64,000 nt of DNA, from assembly GCA_031553495.1 (NCBI GenBank), contig JAVBLN010000004.1:62001-126000 (forward strand), given 5' to 3'. The notes beneath the pieces were generated by a model. The model was not told where the DNA came from and did no database searches. It worked only from the letters and a program-made list of their open reading frames with translations. Numbering within the stretch: the stretch's first letter is position 1; each line of letters opens with the position of its first letter. A program made the translations under genes and the position numbers. This document shows positions 51,873 through 61,009 of this stretch, piece after piece. This DNA is from Pinibacter sp031553495. GTDB lineage: Bacteria > Bacteroidota > Bacteroidia > Chitinophagales > Chitinophagaceae.

Positions 51873-51940
51873 GCTGAATAGAATTACTACAGTACAAGAG
51901 TGCGACGCAACGGCTGTTTCATAGTAATTCAAATGCCGGG
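51873..51940 (-). repeat. R1 repeat, reverse, GCGACGCAAC core
   Basis: GCTGAATAGAATTACTACAG start, AGAGTGCGACGCAACGGCTG core, AATGCCGGG end. Confidence 0.75.
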
Positions 51941-52058
51941 CTCAAAATAAAAACACATCGTACATACGGTTCTTTTAATAATAGCCGCAAACAAATACAA
52001 AAACACTCATAACTCATAACTCAAAACTCAAAACATACATGAATACCGGCTTTCCCCT

Positions 52059-52066
52059 TATCTTTG
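52059..52066 (+). promoter_or_regulatory. Putative -7 box of M42 peptidase gene
   Basis: TATCTTTG, perfect TAnnTTTG, 17 bp upstream of the ATG at 52084. Confidence 0.55.
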
Positions 52067-52083
52067 ACCGCTAAAAACTACAT

Positions 52084-53193
52084 ATGGCAGCGAAGAAAGA
52101 AAAAAGTGCAACTATTGTAACCAACAAGTCATTATCCTTCTTTAAGAATTATATTAACAACGCTTCTCCTGTGGGATTTGAAGCCGGCGGCCAAAAGCTT
52201 TGGCTCGATTATTTGAAACCTTACATCGATACTTCATTTGTGGATCCTTATGGAACTGCGGTGGGAGTTATAAATCCCAATGCTCCTTTCAAGGTTGTGA
52301 TTGAAGCGCACGCGGATGAGATCAGTTGGTTTGTGAACTATGTCACCGCCGAAGGTATAATGTACCTGAAAAGAAATGGCGGCGTGGATCACCAGGTGGC
52401 GCCTGCGCAACGGGTTTTTATTCATGGAAAAAAAGGTCTTGTTCCCGCGGTTTTCGGATGGCCCGCCATACACACACGCCACAACAGCACAGATAGTAAA
52501 GAACCTCAACCGAAAGTTGATAATCTTTTCCTGGACTGTGGTGCAAGAAGCAAAAAAGAAGTGGAAGACCTGGGCATTCACATTGGCGCTGTGGTAACAT
52601 ACCAGGATGGGTTCCAGGAAATGGCTTACGATTATTATGTGGGTCGCGCATTTGATAACCGTGTTGGCGGTTTTATGATTGCTGAAGTAGCGAGACTTCT
52701 AAAAGAAAACAAGAAAAAATTACCTTACGGGCTTTATATTGTAAATGCAGTGCAGGAAGAAATAGGATTGCGTGGCGCGGAAATGATTGCAAGAAGAATA
52801 AAACCCAATATCGCGATCATTACGGATGTTACGCATGATACCGCAACTCCTATGGTTAACAAAATAATAGAAGGAGATGTGGCATGTGGCAAAGGGCCTT
52901 CGCTGGCATTTGGCCCGGCTGTTCATAATAAACTATTGCAATTAGTACAGGATGTGGCGGAAAAAACTTCTATACCCGTGCAGCTTAGAGCAGTAAGCCG
53001 GAGCACAGGCACAGATACGGATTCCTTTGCTTACGCGAATGACGGCTGCCCATCGGTGCTTATTTCTATTCCGTTGCGGTATATGCATACAACTGTTGAA
53101 ATGCTGCATAAAAGCGATATTGAGAACACCATTCGGTTGATGTATGAAACAGTACTTTCATTAACACCAAAAACAAATTTGAGCTACTTATAA
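52084..53193 (+). CDS. M42 family metallo-aminopeptidase
   Basis: 369 residues. Di-metal ligands in order: His76/Asp78 (EAHADEI), bridging Asp191 (GRAFDNRVGG), general base Glu225 with Glu226 (QEEIGLRGAE), Asp248 (ITDVTHD), and a C-terminal His (~341, RYMHTTVE). Cytosolic tetrahedral aminopeptidase (TET/FrvX/PepA-glutamyl type), acting on short peptides. Conserved in Bacteroidota. bioB follows after a strong hairpin. Confidence 0.93.
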   Translation: MAAKKEKSATIVTNKSLSFFKNYINNASPVGFEAGGQKLWLDYLKPYIDTSFVDPYGTAVGVINPNAPFKVVIEAHADEISWFVNYVTAEGIMYLKRNGGVDHQVAPAQRVFIHGKKGLVPAVFGWPAIHTRHNSTDSKEPQPKVDNLFLDCGARSKKEVEDLGIHIGAVVTYQDGFQEMAYDYYVGRAFDNRVGGFMIAEVARLLKENKKKLPYGLYIVNAVQEEIGLRGAEMIARRIKPNIAIITDVTHDTATPMVNKIIEGDVACGKGPSLAFGPAVHNKLLQLVQDVAEKTSIPVQLRAVSRSTGTDTDSFAYANDGCPSVLISIPLRYMHTTVEMLHKSDIENTIRLMYETVLSLTPKTNLSYL

Positions 53194-53196
53194 TGA

Positions 53197-53249
53197 TGTA
53201 AGGTTTGAGGTATAAAGTAATACTACACACTTACACCTCAAACCTTACA
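53197..53249. repeat. Hairpin between M42 gene and bioB
   Basis: TGTAAGGTTTGAGGT (53197-53211) pairs perfectly, 15 bp, with ACCTCAAACCTTACA (53235-53249). The same CCTTACACCT words recur up to 53276. Confidence 0.8.
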
Positions 53250-53290
53250 CCCTGCTCCTCATACCTTACACCTCACCTAAATTTTATATA

Positions 53291-54262
53291 ATGACTATTA
53301 GAAACAACTGGACTATTGAAGAGATCTCACAAATTTACAACACACCATTGCTTGAATTGATTTACAAAGCAGCTACTGTTCACCGTGAGTATCAGGATAC
53401 CGCGGAAGTACAGGTATGCACGCTTTTGTCAATAAAAACCGGAGGGTGTAGTGAAGACTGTTCATACTGTCCGCAATCTGCAAAGTATCATACTGATGTA
53501 CAGACACATGCCCTGATGAAACAAGAAGATGTGATTGCATTTGCAGAACGAGCCAAAGATGCAGGCGCCACGCGGTTTTGCATGGGCGCCGCATGGCGTG
53601 AAGTGCGTGACAACCGCGACTTTGACCGAGTGCTGGAAATGGTGAAAGGCGTGAATGAACTTGGTATGGAAGTATGTTGCACACTAGGCATGTTAACCGA
53701 AGATCAAGCTAAAAAACTTCATGACGCCGGACTTCATGCGTACAACCATAATATAGATACATCTGAAAAACATTATACGGAAATTATAAGCACCCGTACA
53801 TACAACGATCGCTTGAACACACTTGATAATGTTCGCAAAGCGGGTATAAGTGTTTGCAGCGGCGGCATTATTGGCTTAGGTGAAAAACATGAAGACCGCA
53901 TAGGAATGCTGCGCACACTTGCCAATTTACCGGAACATCCAAGCAGCGTTCCCATCAATGCATTGGTGCGTGTAAAAGGAACGCCGTTGCAGGACAATCC
54001 TAAAGTGGATATTTGGGATATGGTACGTATGATTGCCACAGCCAGGATCATTATGCCGGGCAGTATGGTACGTTTAAGTGCCGGAAGAACAGAAATGACG
54101 ATCGCGGAACAGGCACTTTGTTTTATGGCCGGCGCTAATTCCATATTCACAGGCGAAAAACTTCTTACTACTCCAAACCCTGCATTCGATGAAGATATGG
54201 CAATGTTTGAATTACTCGGCTTAAAACCAATGGAATCGTTTAAAGAAGAGCATAGCCATTAA
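53291..54262 (+). CDS. bioB: Biotin synthase
   Basis: 323-residue radical-SAM enzyme converting dethiobiotin to biotin. The [4Fe-4S] motif is C53-x3-C57-x2-C60 in GGCSEDCSYCPQS. The auxiliary [2Fe-2S] cysteines and Arg are in ICSGGIIGLGE and RLSAGRTEM regions. Ends with a His-containing tail. Complete and typical length (~330). No other bio genes are adjacent, so it is separate from the rest of the biotin pathway. Confidence 0.96.
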   Translation: MTIRNNWTIEEISQIYNTPLLELIYKAATVHREYQDTAEVQVCTLLSIKTGGCSEDCSYCPQSAKYHTDVQTHALMKQEDVIAFAERAKDAGATRFCMGAAWREVRDNRDFDRVLEMVKGVNELGMEVCCTLGMLTEDQAKKLHDAGLHAYNHNIDTSEKHYTEIISTRTYNDRLNTLDNVRKAGISVCSGGIIGLGEKHEDRIGMLRTLANLPEHPSSVPINALVRVKGTPLQDNPKVDIWDMVRMIATARIIMPGSMVRLSAGRTEMTIAEQALCFMAGANSIFTGEKLLTTPNPAFDEDMAMFELLGLKPMESFKEEHSH

Positions 54263-54546
54263 GTTGGCAGTAGGCAATTGGCAGTAGAGAGATCAGAAGA
54301 AAGTGTCAAAAAAAACGAAAGTTGTGAACAGAAAAAGTAATCACGAATATGCTTTGTGTTCCTCTGTATCTTGGTGTTTTGGTGGCTCAAATTGTAAGTA
54401 TAAGACACTGATATCTATTTCTGACCTCTCTACTTCCCGCGGCCTATAGTCCTTTGCCTGAACTCTGAACAAAGGCTTTAGACATTTTACAGTTGACGTA
54501 GCCTGTAATAATATTTTACACCTTATCTCAAATCTCAAATCTCAAA

Positions 54547-55191
54547 TTACTTAATTCTAACGGCAACCCCCACCTGAATATGTGAAGAATGCCAGGCATA
54601 ACGGCTGTCGATATCATTTATATTTGACAGACCAAAATTATAGCGACCATAAATACTTACTGCTGAAACATTAAACTGTGCTCCCACATTTCCACTAAAC
54701 TCACTTGATTTAAATGCGTCTTTACCGCTAATAAGAAGATCATCGTTGTCGAACACCATAAAATTATATTGAGGCCCTGCCAATACGGAAAACCATTTAT
54801 TCAAATTGTACTTCACCAATACTGGAACACATAAATAAGTAAGCTTTATGGATTCATTACCATTTCGCTTGCCCGTGCTCACGTAATAGGTCATAAAATC
54901 ATCGGACCGTTTAGTGTTTGATTGAGTAAACAAGATTTCAGGTTGCAATGACCAGTTTTGATTATTACAAAACTTCCACTCACCAAATACACCTCCTTCC
55001 ACACCTGTTCCAAATTTTGTATCCATCCCGTTTCCTCTTATGCCGGTCAAATTCAAATCAGCTTTTACGCCAAAATGAAATACCCTTTTATCATCCATAC
55101 CTTTTGATTTGGAATTTGTTTGTGCACCGGCCTGAAATCCAGCTAAAATCAAAAATACTAATGCCGCTGTAGTTGTAAGTCTAATTTTCAT
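54547..55191 (-). CDS. Outer membrane beta-barrel (PorT-like) protein
   Basis: 214 residues. Signal peptide to about 24 (QAGAQ), then FHFGVKADLNLTGIRG, NWSLQPEILFTQSNTKR, IKLTYLCVPVLVKYNLNKWFSVLAG and a C-terminal WHSSHIQVGVAVRIK. Same family and layout as the protein at 41498-42091, though the two are clearly diverged. Role unknown; eight-stranded barrel likely. Confidence 0.88.
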   Translation of the reverse strand: MKIRLTTTAALVFLILAGFQAGAQTNSKSKGMDDKRVFHFGVKADLNLTGIRGNGMDTKFGTGVEGGVFGEWKFCNNQNWSLQPEILFTQSNTKRSDDFMTYYVSTGKRNGNESIKLTYLCVPVLVKYNLNKWFSVLAGPQYNFMVFDNDDLLISGKDAFKSSEFSGNVGAQFNVSAVSIYGRYNFGLSNINDIDSRYAWHSSHIQVGVAVRIK

Positions 55192-55558
55192 GTGTTAAAA
55201 TTTCGGTATGATCAATCAATAAAATCGAAAACGAATTTTATCGTATATCAACAAAACTATTTGTAAACACAGAAACAGAAAAACAGACTTCCACCAATAA
55301 CCAAAAAATAACGACGAAAGCATAATAAACAACTATACTACCGGCTGCATAAATTTGCGCGGGAATGTTGCAACTTGATGAATAGCATTACTGCCGTACA
55401 AGTGAGTGACACAACGATGCTTAATAGTAGCAATACCGCCGGTACCCAAAAAAGTTTTGAGTGATGAGTTTTGAGTAATGAGAGGGAGCAAGCATTTTCT
55501 AACTACTGCCAACTGTCCACTACCTTCTAACCTCTGACTTCTTTGTAAAGCCAACTAA
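55192..55558. other. Gap between OMP gene and sprE
   Basis: 367 bp; R1 reverse at 55380-55444 followed by GAGTTTTGAGTAATGAG heptads. Nothing else recognised. Confidence 0.5.
55380..55444 (-). repeat. R1 repeat, reverse
   Basis: GAATAGCATTACTGCCGTAC start, GTGAGTGACACAACGATGC core, CAATACCGCCGGT end. Full copy. Confidence 0.85.
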
Positions 55559-58500
55559 TTACTGAGCCTTGAAATGAGATGGTAATGATTCCTGAAGGAA
55601 TGACCTATACTCACGAATATTTTTCTTGTTTTTCAGTAATTCCAAATTGGTTTCAGACAGCAATACAAAGTAGTATTTACTTGCATTTAACCACGGAATA
55701 ATTTCAATAGGCGCAGCACTCCTGGCCTTTTGCAAATAATCAAGCGCTTCATTCATATTTGCAAAACCTTTCACTAACAATAATTTCTCATTATCGGTAA
55801 GTGATAAATTAGTCAGCTCTATTGATTTACCGGAGTAATAATCGCGGTTATAACGGCCAAATGCTGTTTTGGCTTCATTTACATATACAGGATCCACCTT
55901 TTCCATTACCAAAGCCACATATTGCGATTTAAGCGGCTCAATAGTATATGTTGATGCAACTTCCTTTACTATAATATCACTCAGCTTCGAAGTATCTATT
56001 TTTTGGCCGGCTTGCAATTCCGGATTTGCAATTATTGGTTTATTCTGCGCTAGGCCTGAATCGCCGCCGGGTTTACCTATAACCTTTACATCCAAATCTT
56101 TTTCATACTGATATAATAAAGATGAATCCAAAACGCGTGAAGCGCTTACCTGGTCCGGCATCGTGACACCCGGCTGACCCGATTTTGCAATCAAAGAATC
56201 TTTTCCTCCACTTGTAATTTGCTTTTTACTAAGATCTTTTTCATACAAATACAACAAGGATGGGTCTATTGAATGCAGCGCATCCTGCTGGGGTTTTATG
56301 GTTGTCTTACCATTTTTCAAATCAAACTCCCGGAGCTTCAGGTTGTCGTTGGCTTTTGCTGTAACATCCTTCAGTTCCACATCCTGTGGTTCTTCCACTT
56401 TTTTGGGTTCAGCATCGGCTATTAAAGTTGAAGTGTCATCTACCGGTCTTTCAATTTTCAAATTGGTGAGATATTCTTCTATCTCTTTTCTTCTGCTTAA
56501 TACAGATAAAAGGTTTTGCGTTTTTTCACGCATCGGGCTGTTGGGATATAATTGCAAAATACTGTTCAATACCAGTTTTGCAGTACTGTCCTCACGTTCG
56601 TGTATATAATGCACGCCTTCTATATAAAGCAATTGCGGTGTCCAGTATTTTTTTCCATACAGGCTGTCGGCTATTTTCTTTTCTGCAATGGCCCGGTCAA
56701 AATCCCCTTCGATAAATTTATTGTAGATATCATCATACAGCACCGTAGCATTCATTTTCAGCAGGCTATCCGGTGAAGGGCCTTTGTTTATAAGCCTTGA
56801 AGCCAAGCTGCCATTTCCATACCTGGTGGTCAACATTCTTTTAGCAGCCAGTTGCTTATCGGCCATACCCACTTTTTTATAACAATAATAAAGATTGAAC
56901 AATGCTTCTTCTTCATGCGAAGTTTGAGGAAAGTTGATGAGCAGCGAATCGTAGCTGTCAATAGCAGAATAATAATCCTCAATATAGTTTTGCAACGCCA
57001 CACCCAAATTAAAAGTAGCATGCTCTATTGAGTCGTTGGAAATTTTCATTTTTTCAGGAGTGGTAGGAATTCCGGCAAGCAGGTTTTCATAACTTATTTC
57101 ACCGGATCTTGCATTCGCCGATACCGCTTTATTTCCATTTTCAATTTCCCTGCCCTGGTTATTCACTTGTGCAACAGCGCCGACAATAGCTGAGGAGCGG
57201 CGCCAGTTATCTACATTTGGTCTTGAGCCCCATGAAGCTTTAAATTCATTAGCACCTTTTAGTTTTTGGGAACTGTTGTAAAAATACCAGTCGCCTTTTG
57301 CGGTGGCACTAAAAAGATCGCTAAATGAATTATCTCTGCCTGCGCTAACATTGGCGCTGCCTGTAGAAAACTCTTCATCTTTCAGGCCTTGCTGACGACG
57401 CAGTGTCCGCACCATTTTTTTCAACAACTCTTCACGCTCCTTTTCCGGCATTGCCGCAAGAAGCTGAAGGCTATCCTGGCGATTAATTATATTAATTTCT
57501 TTTGCTACCAGGCGTAACCCTTCCTTACGATCATTCAATTGTTTTTCTATATCCAACTCCGGATCAAGCGATTTTACATCTACGCTATCGTAATAACGGC
57601 TCGCATCAACATATTGCTTTTGACTGAAACAAACATCTCCCAACGCCAGAAATGATTTTGTTTTTTGTAAAGGGTTATCAATACTCGATTCTACGCTTTT
57701 GATAAGCAAAGCTTTAGCGCCGGCCGGATTATTGCGCATTTGTTCCACTTCAGCCGCGGTATAATAAACAACATCGCGATACAAGAGGTATTTTTCGCGT
57801 TTGGCCATTTTCAGTAATTCGGCAAGCGCTACATCCAGCGGGTTTTGAACTGATCCATCTGTAAGCTTTGCACAGTAAAGCCTGGCATACACTTCCTGCA
57901 CAGGATTGATTGTATGCTGAATAGATTTATTAAAATATTGTTCTGCTAAAATTTGCTGATCATTCATTACGTATAATTGCCCCAACAAGAATTCCCAACG
58001 GGATCTTTCCTGGTGGTTTTCAGCATTGTCCAGCGCTTTTGATAAATAAAAAGCGCAACTGTCGTACATTTCCATCCTGTAAAAATTCCAGGCCTGCACT
58101 TCGTTCAAATCGGTTTTTAATCTTTCGGGAAACAGCGGGTCATTTTTCAAAGTAGTAATCAACCCACCCGCTTCCGCATATTCACCGTTTGCAATGTAAG
58201 TTCTTATCTGCCAGATGAAGCCGTCGTTCCTGCTGGGCGGCATCGCCCAGGCCCGGCTTACTATACCGGTCTTTTCCTTAGTAGATACGGAAAAAGCATT
58301 CCCGCCTTCCTGGCTGTTGGCATTACTGCCAATCACTTTATCGTAACCGTCTTTTTCTTTTGGGGAAAAAGAATAATTTAAATATTGGAAAGTAAGGTAG
58401 GCCGAATCAAGCTGATTGCGGAAATAGTAAGCTTCTCCAAGCAACAAATACAAATTATCTATGAAGCTGTTGCGTAAATCGTGCAACAAAATGCCCGCAG

Positions 58501-58861
58501 TACATTTATAAATCACCGAATCTATGTCCTGTTTGAAAGATGCCGTTCTGTCGAGCCTGTAATTATAAAACGGAAGCAGTTTGCTGTAATCGTCAACATG
58601 CATGTCTTTGGCGCGACTCAGCATTTGATCCAGCTTTTCAGCCGCATTGAAATAATAGTTATAATGCGTAACTGTATTTTGAATAAATCTGCGAGGTATA
58701 GTAAATTTGGTTTCGTCCGTTTTTTCGGAGCCAAGTTTACGGTTTTCGAATTTTTTAGGTTTCCTGAGCTCAAAATCCAGCTTAGGCTGCGCAACGGCAT
58801 TCACCATTACCAGACACAATGCTACAACCACTATAAGAAATCTGTTCAATAATAAAAACAT
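55559..58861 (-). CDS. SprE/PorW-like TPR protein of type IX secretion and gliding
   Basis: 1100 residues from the ATG at 58861, with a signal peptide (FLIVVVALCLVMVNAVAQ). After it comes the block KKFENRKLGSEKTDETKF and RRFIQNTVTHYNYYFNA, and LPFYNYRLDRTASFKQDID and KEKDGYDKVIGSNAN further on, matching SprE/PorW as I recall the family. Several TPR-type repeats follow, and the C-terminal third is Asp/Lys-rich with repeated LLYLYEKDL/LLYQYEKDL units. SprE/PorW supports T9SS function in the periplasm. The longer frame to 58942 overlaps a promoter box. Confidence 0.85.
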   Translation of the reverse strand: MFLLLNRFLIVVVALCLVMVNAVAQPKLDFELRKPKKFENRKLGSEKTDETKFTIPRRFIQNTVTHYNYYFNAAEKLDQMLSRAKDMHVDDYSKLLPFYNYRLDRTASFKQDIDSVIYKCTAGILLHDLRNSFIDNLYLLLGEAYYFRNQLDSAYLTFQYLNYSFSPKEKDGYDKVIGSNANSQEGGNAFSVSTKEKTGIVSRAWAMPPSRNDGFIWQIRTYIANGEYAEAGGLITTLKNDPLFPERLKTDLNEVQAWNFYRMEMYDSCAFYLSKALDNAENHQERSRWEFLLGQLYVMNDQQILAEQYFNKSIQHTINPVQEVYARLYCAKLTDGSVQNPLDVALAELLKMAKREKYLLYRDVVYYTAAEVEQMRNNPAGAKALLIKSVESSIDNPLQKTKSFLALGDVCFSQKQYVDASRYYDSVDVKSLDPELDIEKQLNDRKEGLRLVAKEINIINRQDSLQLLAAMPEKEREELLKKMVRTLRRQQGLKDEEFSTGSANVSAGRDNSFSDLFSATAKGDWYFYNSSQKLKGANEFKASWGSRPNVDNWRRSSAIVGAVAQVNNQGREIENGNKAVSANARSGEISYENLLAGIPTTPEKMKISNDSIEHATFNLGVALQNYIEDYYSAIDSYDSLLINFPQTSHEEEALFNLYYCYKKVGMADKQLAAKRMLTTRYGNGSLASRLINKGPSPDSLLKMNATVLYDDIYNKFIEGDFDRAIAEKKIADSLYGKKYWTPQLLYIEGVHYIHEREDSTAKLVLNSILQLYPNSPMREKTQNLLSVLSRRKEIEEYLTNLKIERPVDDTSTLIADAEPKKVEEPQDVELKDVTAKANDNLKLREFDLKNGKTTIKPQQDALHSIDPSLLYLYEKDLSKKQITSGGKDSLIAKSGQPGVTMPDQVSASRVLDSSLLYQYEKDLDVKVIGKPGGDSGLAQNKPIIANPELQAGQKIDTSKLSDIIVKEVASTYTIEPLKSQYVALVMEKVDPVYVNEAKTAFGRYNRDYYSGKSIELTNLSLTDNEKLLLVKGFANMNEALDYLQKARSAAPIEIIPWLNASKYYFVLLSETNLELLKNKKNIREYRSFLQESLPSHFKAQ

Positions 58862-58905
58862 CTTGTTCGGATAAAGCTTTATAATTTTTTTATATAAATC
58901 TTTTG

Positions 58906-58913
58906 CAAAATTA
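58906..58913 (-). promoter_or_regulatory. Putative -7 box of sprE
   Basis: Minus-strand TAATTTTG fits TAnnTTTG, 45 bp upstream of the chosen ATG and inside the longer ORF. Confidence 0.45.
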
Positions 58914-59182
58914 CCTAAAAATAAGGCTGCAGTTAATATCAAATCATTGAATTATTAAATCATTGATTCTATTCTGACACATTTTTCACATTCTATAAGC
59001 AGTATAAACTAAAAACAGCACTTTTTATTTCTTAGAATCAGCCTTTTTATTTCATTATAAGTTTTTTAAGAAAAATATCAGGCCATTTCCACAAGGCAGC
59101 TAAAAAAGCTGTCTACCTTTTTCAGGACGTGACACAGCTTCTCTACTGCCAACCGCCTACTGCCCAATGCCAACCGCCCACT

Positions 59183-59242
59183 AAAGTTCCTACCGCACAA
59201 GTGAGTGACACAACGATGCTTAATAGTAGCACTACCGCCGGT
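59183..59242 (-). repeat. R1 repeat, reverse
   Basis: TTCCTACCGCACAAGTGAG start, GTGACACAACGATGC core, ACTACCGCCGGT end. First ~8 bp missing. Confidence 0.75.
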
Positions 59243-59328
59243 GCCCCCCAAAAAAAATGCATGAAATTATTGCTGTTCAAAGTAAGGAAGGTTGGGATGA
59301 ACTATAAATTGCAAGAAAATTTTTGGGT

Positions 59329-59393
59329 ACCGGCATAAGTTTTTCATGGCATCATCGTTGCGTCGCAATCACTTCATCGGTTGTATTTCATGG
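59329..59393 (+). repeat. R1 repeat, forward, CATGGCATCATCG variant
   Basis: ACCGGCATAAG start, CATCATCGTTGCGTCGCAAT core; the forward form of the variant at 18474 and 35587. Confidence 0.6.
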
Positions 59394-59640
59394 CAACGTT
59401 GGCTCTTAAGCTCAGGCAGACCCTTGAATCGGCCCGAACCGACTCCCAATTGTTTTCAATTTGTCAATTATCACAAAAATAATTTTGAAACCGATAGTTT
59501 GCTGTGCCGCGACGAAGCAAAAAGATTAGCAAAAACACGGCATTTGAACAATATTTGCATAAAATGTTGCTTTAAAATTCACTACTTTGCAAACCACAAA
59601 ATGTTTAGAAACATTTACCTTAGAGCTTTGAATTTCAATT

Positions 59641-60036
59641 ATGGCTAAAATAGAAGGTTCTTCTACACTAAAAAGGCTGAGAAACCGTTATAGACTGGTA
59701 ATAATGAACGATGATTCCTATGAGGAAGTGGTTACGTTCAAATTATCGCGTTTTAGCGTATATGTTTTTTTAAGTACCATTTTTGTGTTACTCACAGGAA
59801 TTACTGTTGGCTTAATTGTTTTTACGCCACTTAAACTATACATACCGGGTTATGGAAGCAATACCGCTACCCGGGAACTGCGGGAATTAAAAATACGAAC
59901 CGACTCCCTGGAAAAGTCGATGAAATATAAAGATCAGTATTTGCAAAACATTAAGAAAGTATTGGGTGGGGATGTTACCGTGAATTTGGATACCAGTATG
60001 CTTAACATACCAGAACCTGAAAAAACTACTGAATAA
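59641..60036 (+). CDS. M23-peptidase N-terminal-like membrane protein without catalytic domain
   Basis: 131 residues. The N-terminal cytoplasmic part RLRNRYRLVIMNDDSYEEVVTF precedes one membrane helix (~36-61, VYVFLSTIFVLLTGITVGLIVF) and a short periplasmic coiled coil (LRELKIRTDSLEKSMKYKDQYLQNIKKVL). This matches the N-terminus of bactofilin-linked M23 (LytM) endopeptidases in Bacteroidota. The ~130-residue LytM domain with its HxGxD and HxH motifs is absent, however. The next gene encodes bactofilin, 11 bp downstream. Probably a membrane anchor for it. Confidence 0.75.
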   Translation: MAKIEGSSTLKRLRNRYRLVIMNDDSYEEVVTFKLSRFSVYVFLSTIFVLLTGITVGLIVFTPLKLYIPGYGSNTATRELRELKIRTDSLEKSMKYKDQYLQNIKKVLGGDVTVNLDTSMLNIPEPEKTTE

Positions 60037-60047
60037 ATTCTGCTGCC

Positions 60048-60476
60048 ATGTTTAAAAACAAATCAAAAGGAGAGGCCCCGATCAATGAATCCACTCCAAA
60101 CAGTACAAGCCTTATAGGAATAGGCACAACAGTAAAAGGCGATATTATCAGCAATGCCAATATGCGCATAGACGGAACCGTTGTTGGAAATATTAACAGC
60201 ACGGCGAAAGTTATAATTGGGCCCAATGGAAAAATTGAAGGCGACATTATAGCTCAGCAAGCTGATGTTGTTGGCAAAATTACCGGCAATGTAAATGTGA
60301 AAGAACTATTACAACTTAAGAACAATAGCGTGGTGAATGGTAATATTGCAGCCGGAAAACTAATGGTGGAGCCTGATGCCATCTTTAACGGACATTGCAA
60401 TATGACAAACGATGCCGTTAATAATCTTATTTCAGATGAGGAGAATGGTTCTCAAAAATTATCACTTGTGAAGTAG
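60048..60476 (+). CDS. Bactofilin (polymer-forming cytoskeletal protein)
   Basis: 142 residues. The central region ~20-120 has the repeated beta-helix pattern typical of bactofilins (IGIGTTVKGDIISNANMRIDG... NGKIEGDIIAQQADVVGKI... VNGNIAAGKLMVEPDAIF), with disordered ends. Bactofilins self-assemble into filaments at the membrane and organise cell-wall enzymes. It is coupled to the upstream membrane protein gene by an 11-bp gap. Confidence 0.93.
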   Translation: MFKNKSKGEAPINESTPNSTSLIGIGTTVKGDIISNANMRIDGTVVGNINSTAKVIIGPNGKIEGDIIAQQADVVGKITGNVNVKELLQLKNNSVVNGNIAAGKLMVEPDAIFNGHCNMTNDAVNNLISDEENGSQKLSLVK

Positions 60477-60556
60477 TTGATGATTGATGGCTGTTGGTTG
60501 ATGGTCTTTTATTATAAGAGGCTGCTAGTTATTATGCGCTCAATGAATTTAGGTAT

Positions 60557-60564
60557 TACCTTTG
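60557..60564 (+). promoter_or_regulatory. Putative -7 box upstream of small membrane protein
   Basis: TACCTTTG, perfect TAnnTTTG, 37 bp ahead of the TTG start at 60602. Confidence 0.5.
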
Positions 60565-60601
60565 CTCGTTTATAATTCACCAACAGCAAATAACAAACAA
60601 T

Positions 60602-61009
60602 TTGGAAAACAAAAGCATTATAAAACTCATTCAGCCTGTAATTATAGCTTTCGTGTGCATTTGCATTGCGATATTCGCATGTAAATCACTGTTAGTAAAA
60701 AATCACTTTGATATAGCAGTATTAGGCTGGGGAAATTTATTGCTATTTGCGGTTACAGCATTTTCGTTTGTTTTATATAAACGGGGACTTACACATCAAT
60801 CCACTCAAGGTTTTCTTCGAAATGTATATAGTGCACTTTTTTTAAAATTAATGGTTTGTCTTATTGTAGCATTTGCATATATTGCCACAGCCGGCGGCGA
60901 CATCAATAAACCATCGCTTTTCGCATGCATGGGTTTATATTTGATCTATACTTTTTTTGAGATGCGCAGTGTATTACAATTAAGTAAGCAGCCTAAAAAA
61001 AATGTCTAA
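60602..61009 (+). CDS. Small four-helix membrane protein
   Basis: 135 residues with four hydrophobic segments (about 10-27, 40-58, 80-97, 105-121). Starts at TTG (60602); no in-frame ATG offers a similar N-terminus. The layout resembles the ATP synthase I-like proteins that sit between bactofilin and atpB in Bacteroidota, but no atp genes follow here. The stop overlaps the sprT-like start by 8 bp, indicating coupling. Function not assigned. Confidence 0.7.
   Translation: MENKSIIKLIQPVIIAFVCICIAIFACKSLLVKNHFDIAVLGWGNLLLFAVTAFSFVLYKRGLTHQSTQGFLRNVYSALFLKLMVCLIVAFAYIATAGGDINKPSLFACMGLYLIYTFFEMRSVLQLSKQPKKNV

Larger units (their letters stand above)
51406..51940. mobile_element. Composite repeat element (complete copy 2)
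   Basis: R1 forward (51406-51472), ATGAGTAATGAGTTTTGAG heptads, S (51502-51541), TTCTCAA heptads, H (51573-51627), GGGCGAGAAATCTCATC word, GTTGCAAGTTACCGGTTGCC word, and R1 reverse (51873-51940). Same module order as 11559-12116. Confidence 0.65.
51300..52083. other. Gap filled by composite repeat element (copy 2)
   Basis: 784 bp without a gene. Contains the full composite element (51406-51940) and more heptads at 52000-52040; then the M42 promoter box. Confidence 0.65.
58862..59640. other. Gap with facing R1 repeats
   Basis: 779 bp without a gene. R1 reverse at 59183-59242 and R1 forward variant at 59329-59393. The word GTCTACCTTTTTCAGGACG at 59113, flanked by AGCTGT/ACAGCT, recurs near 63528. 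Confidence 0.55.
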
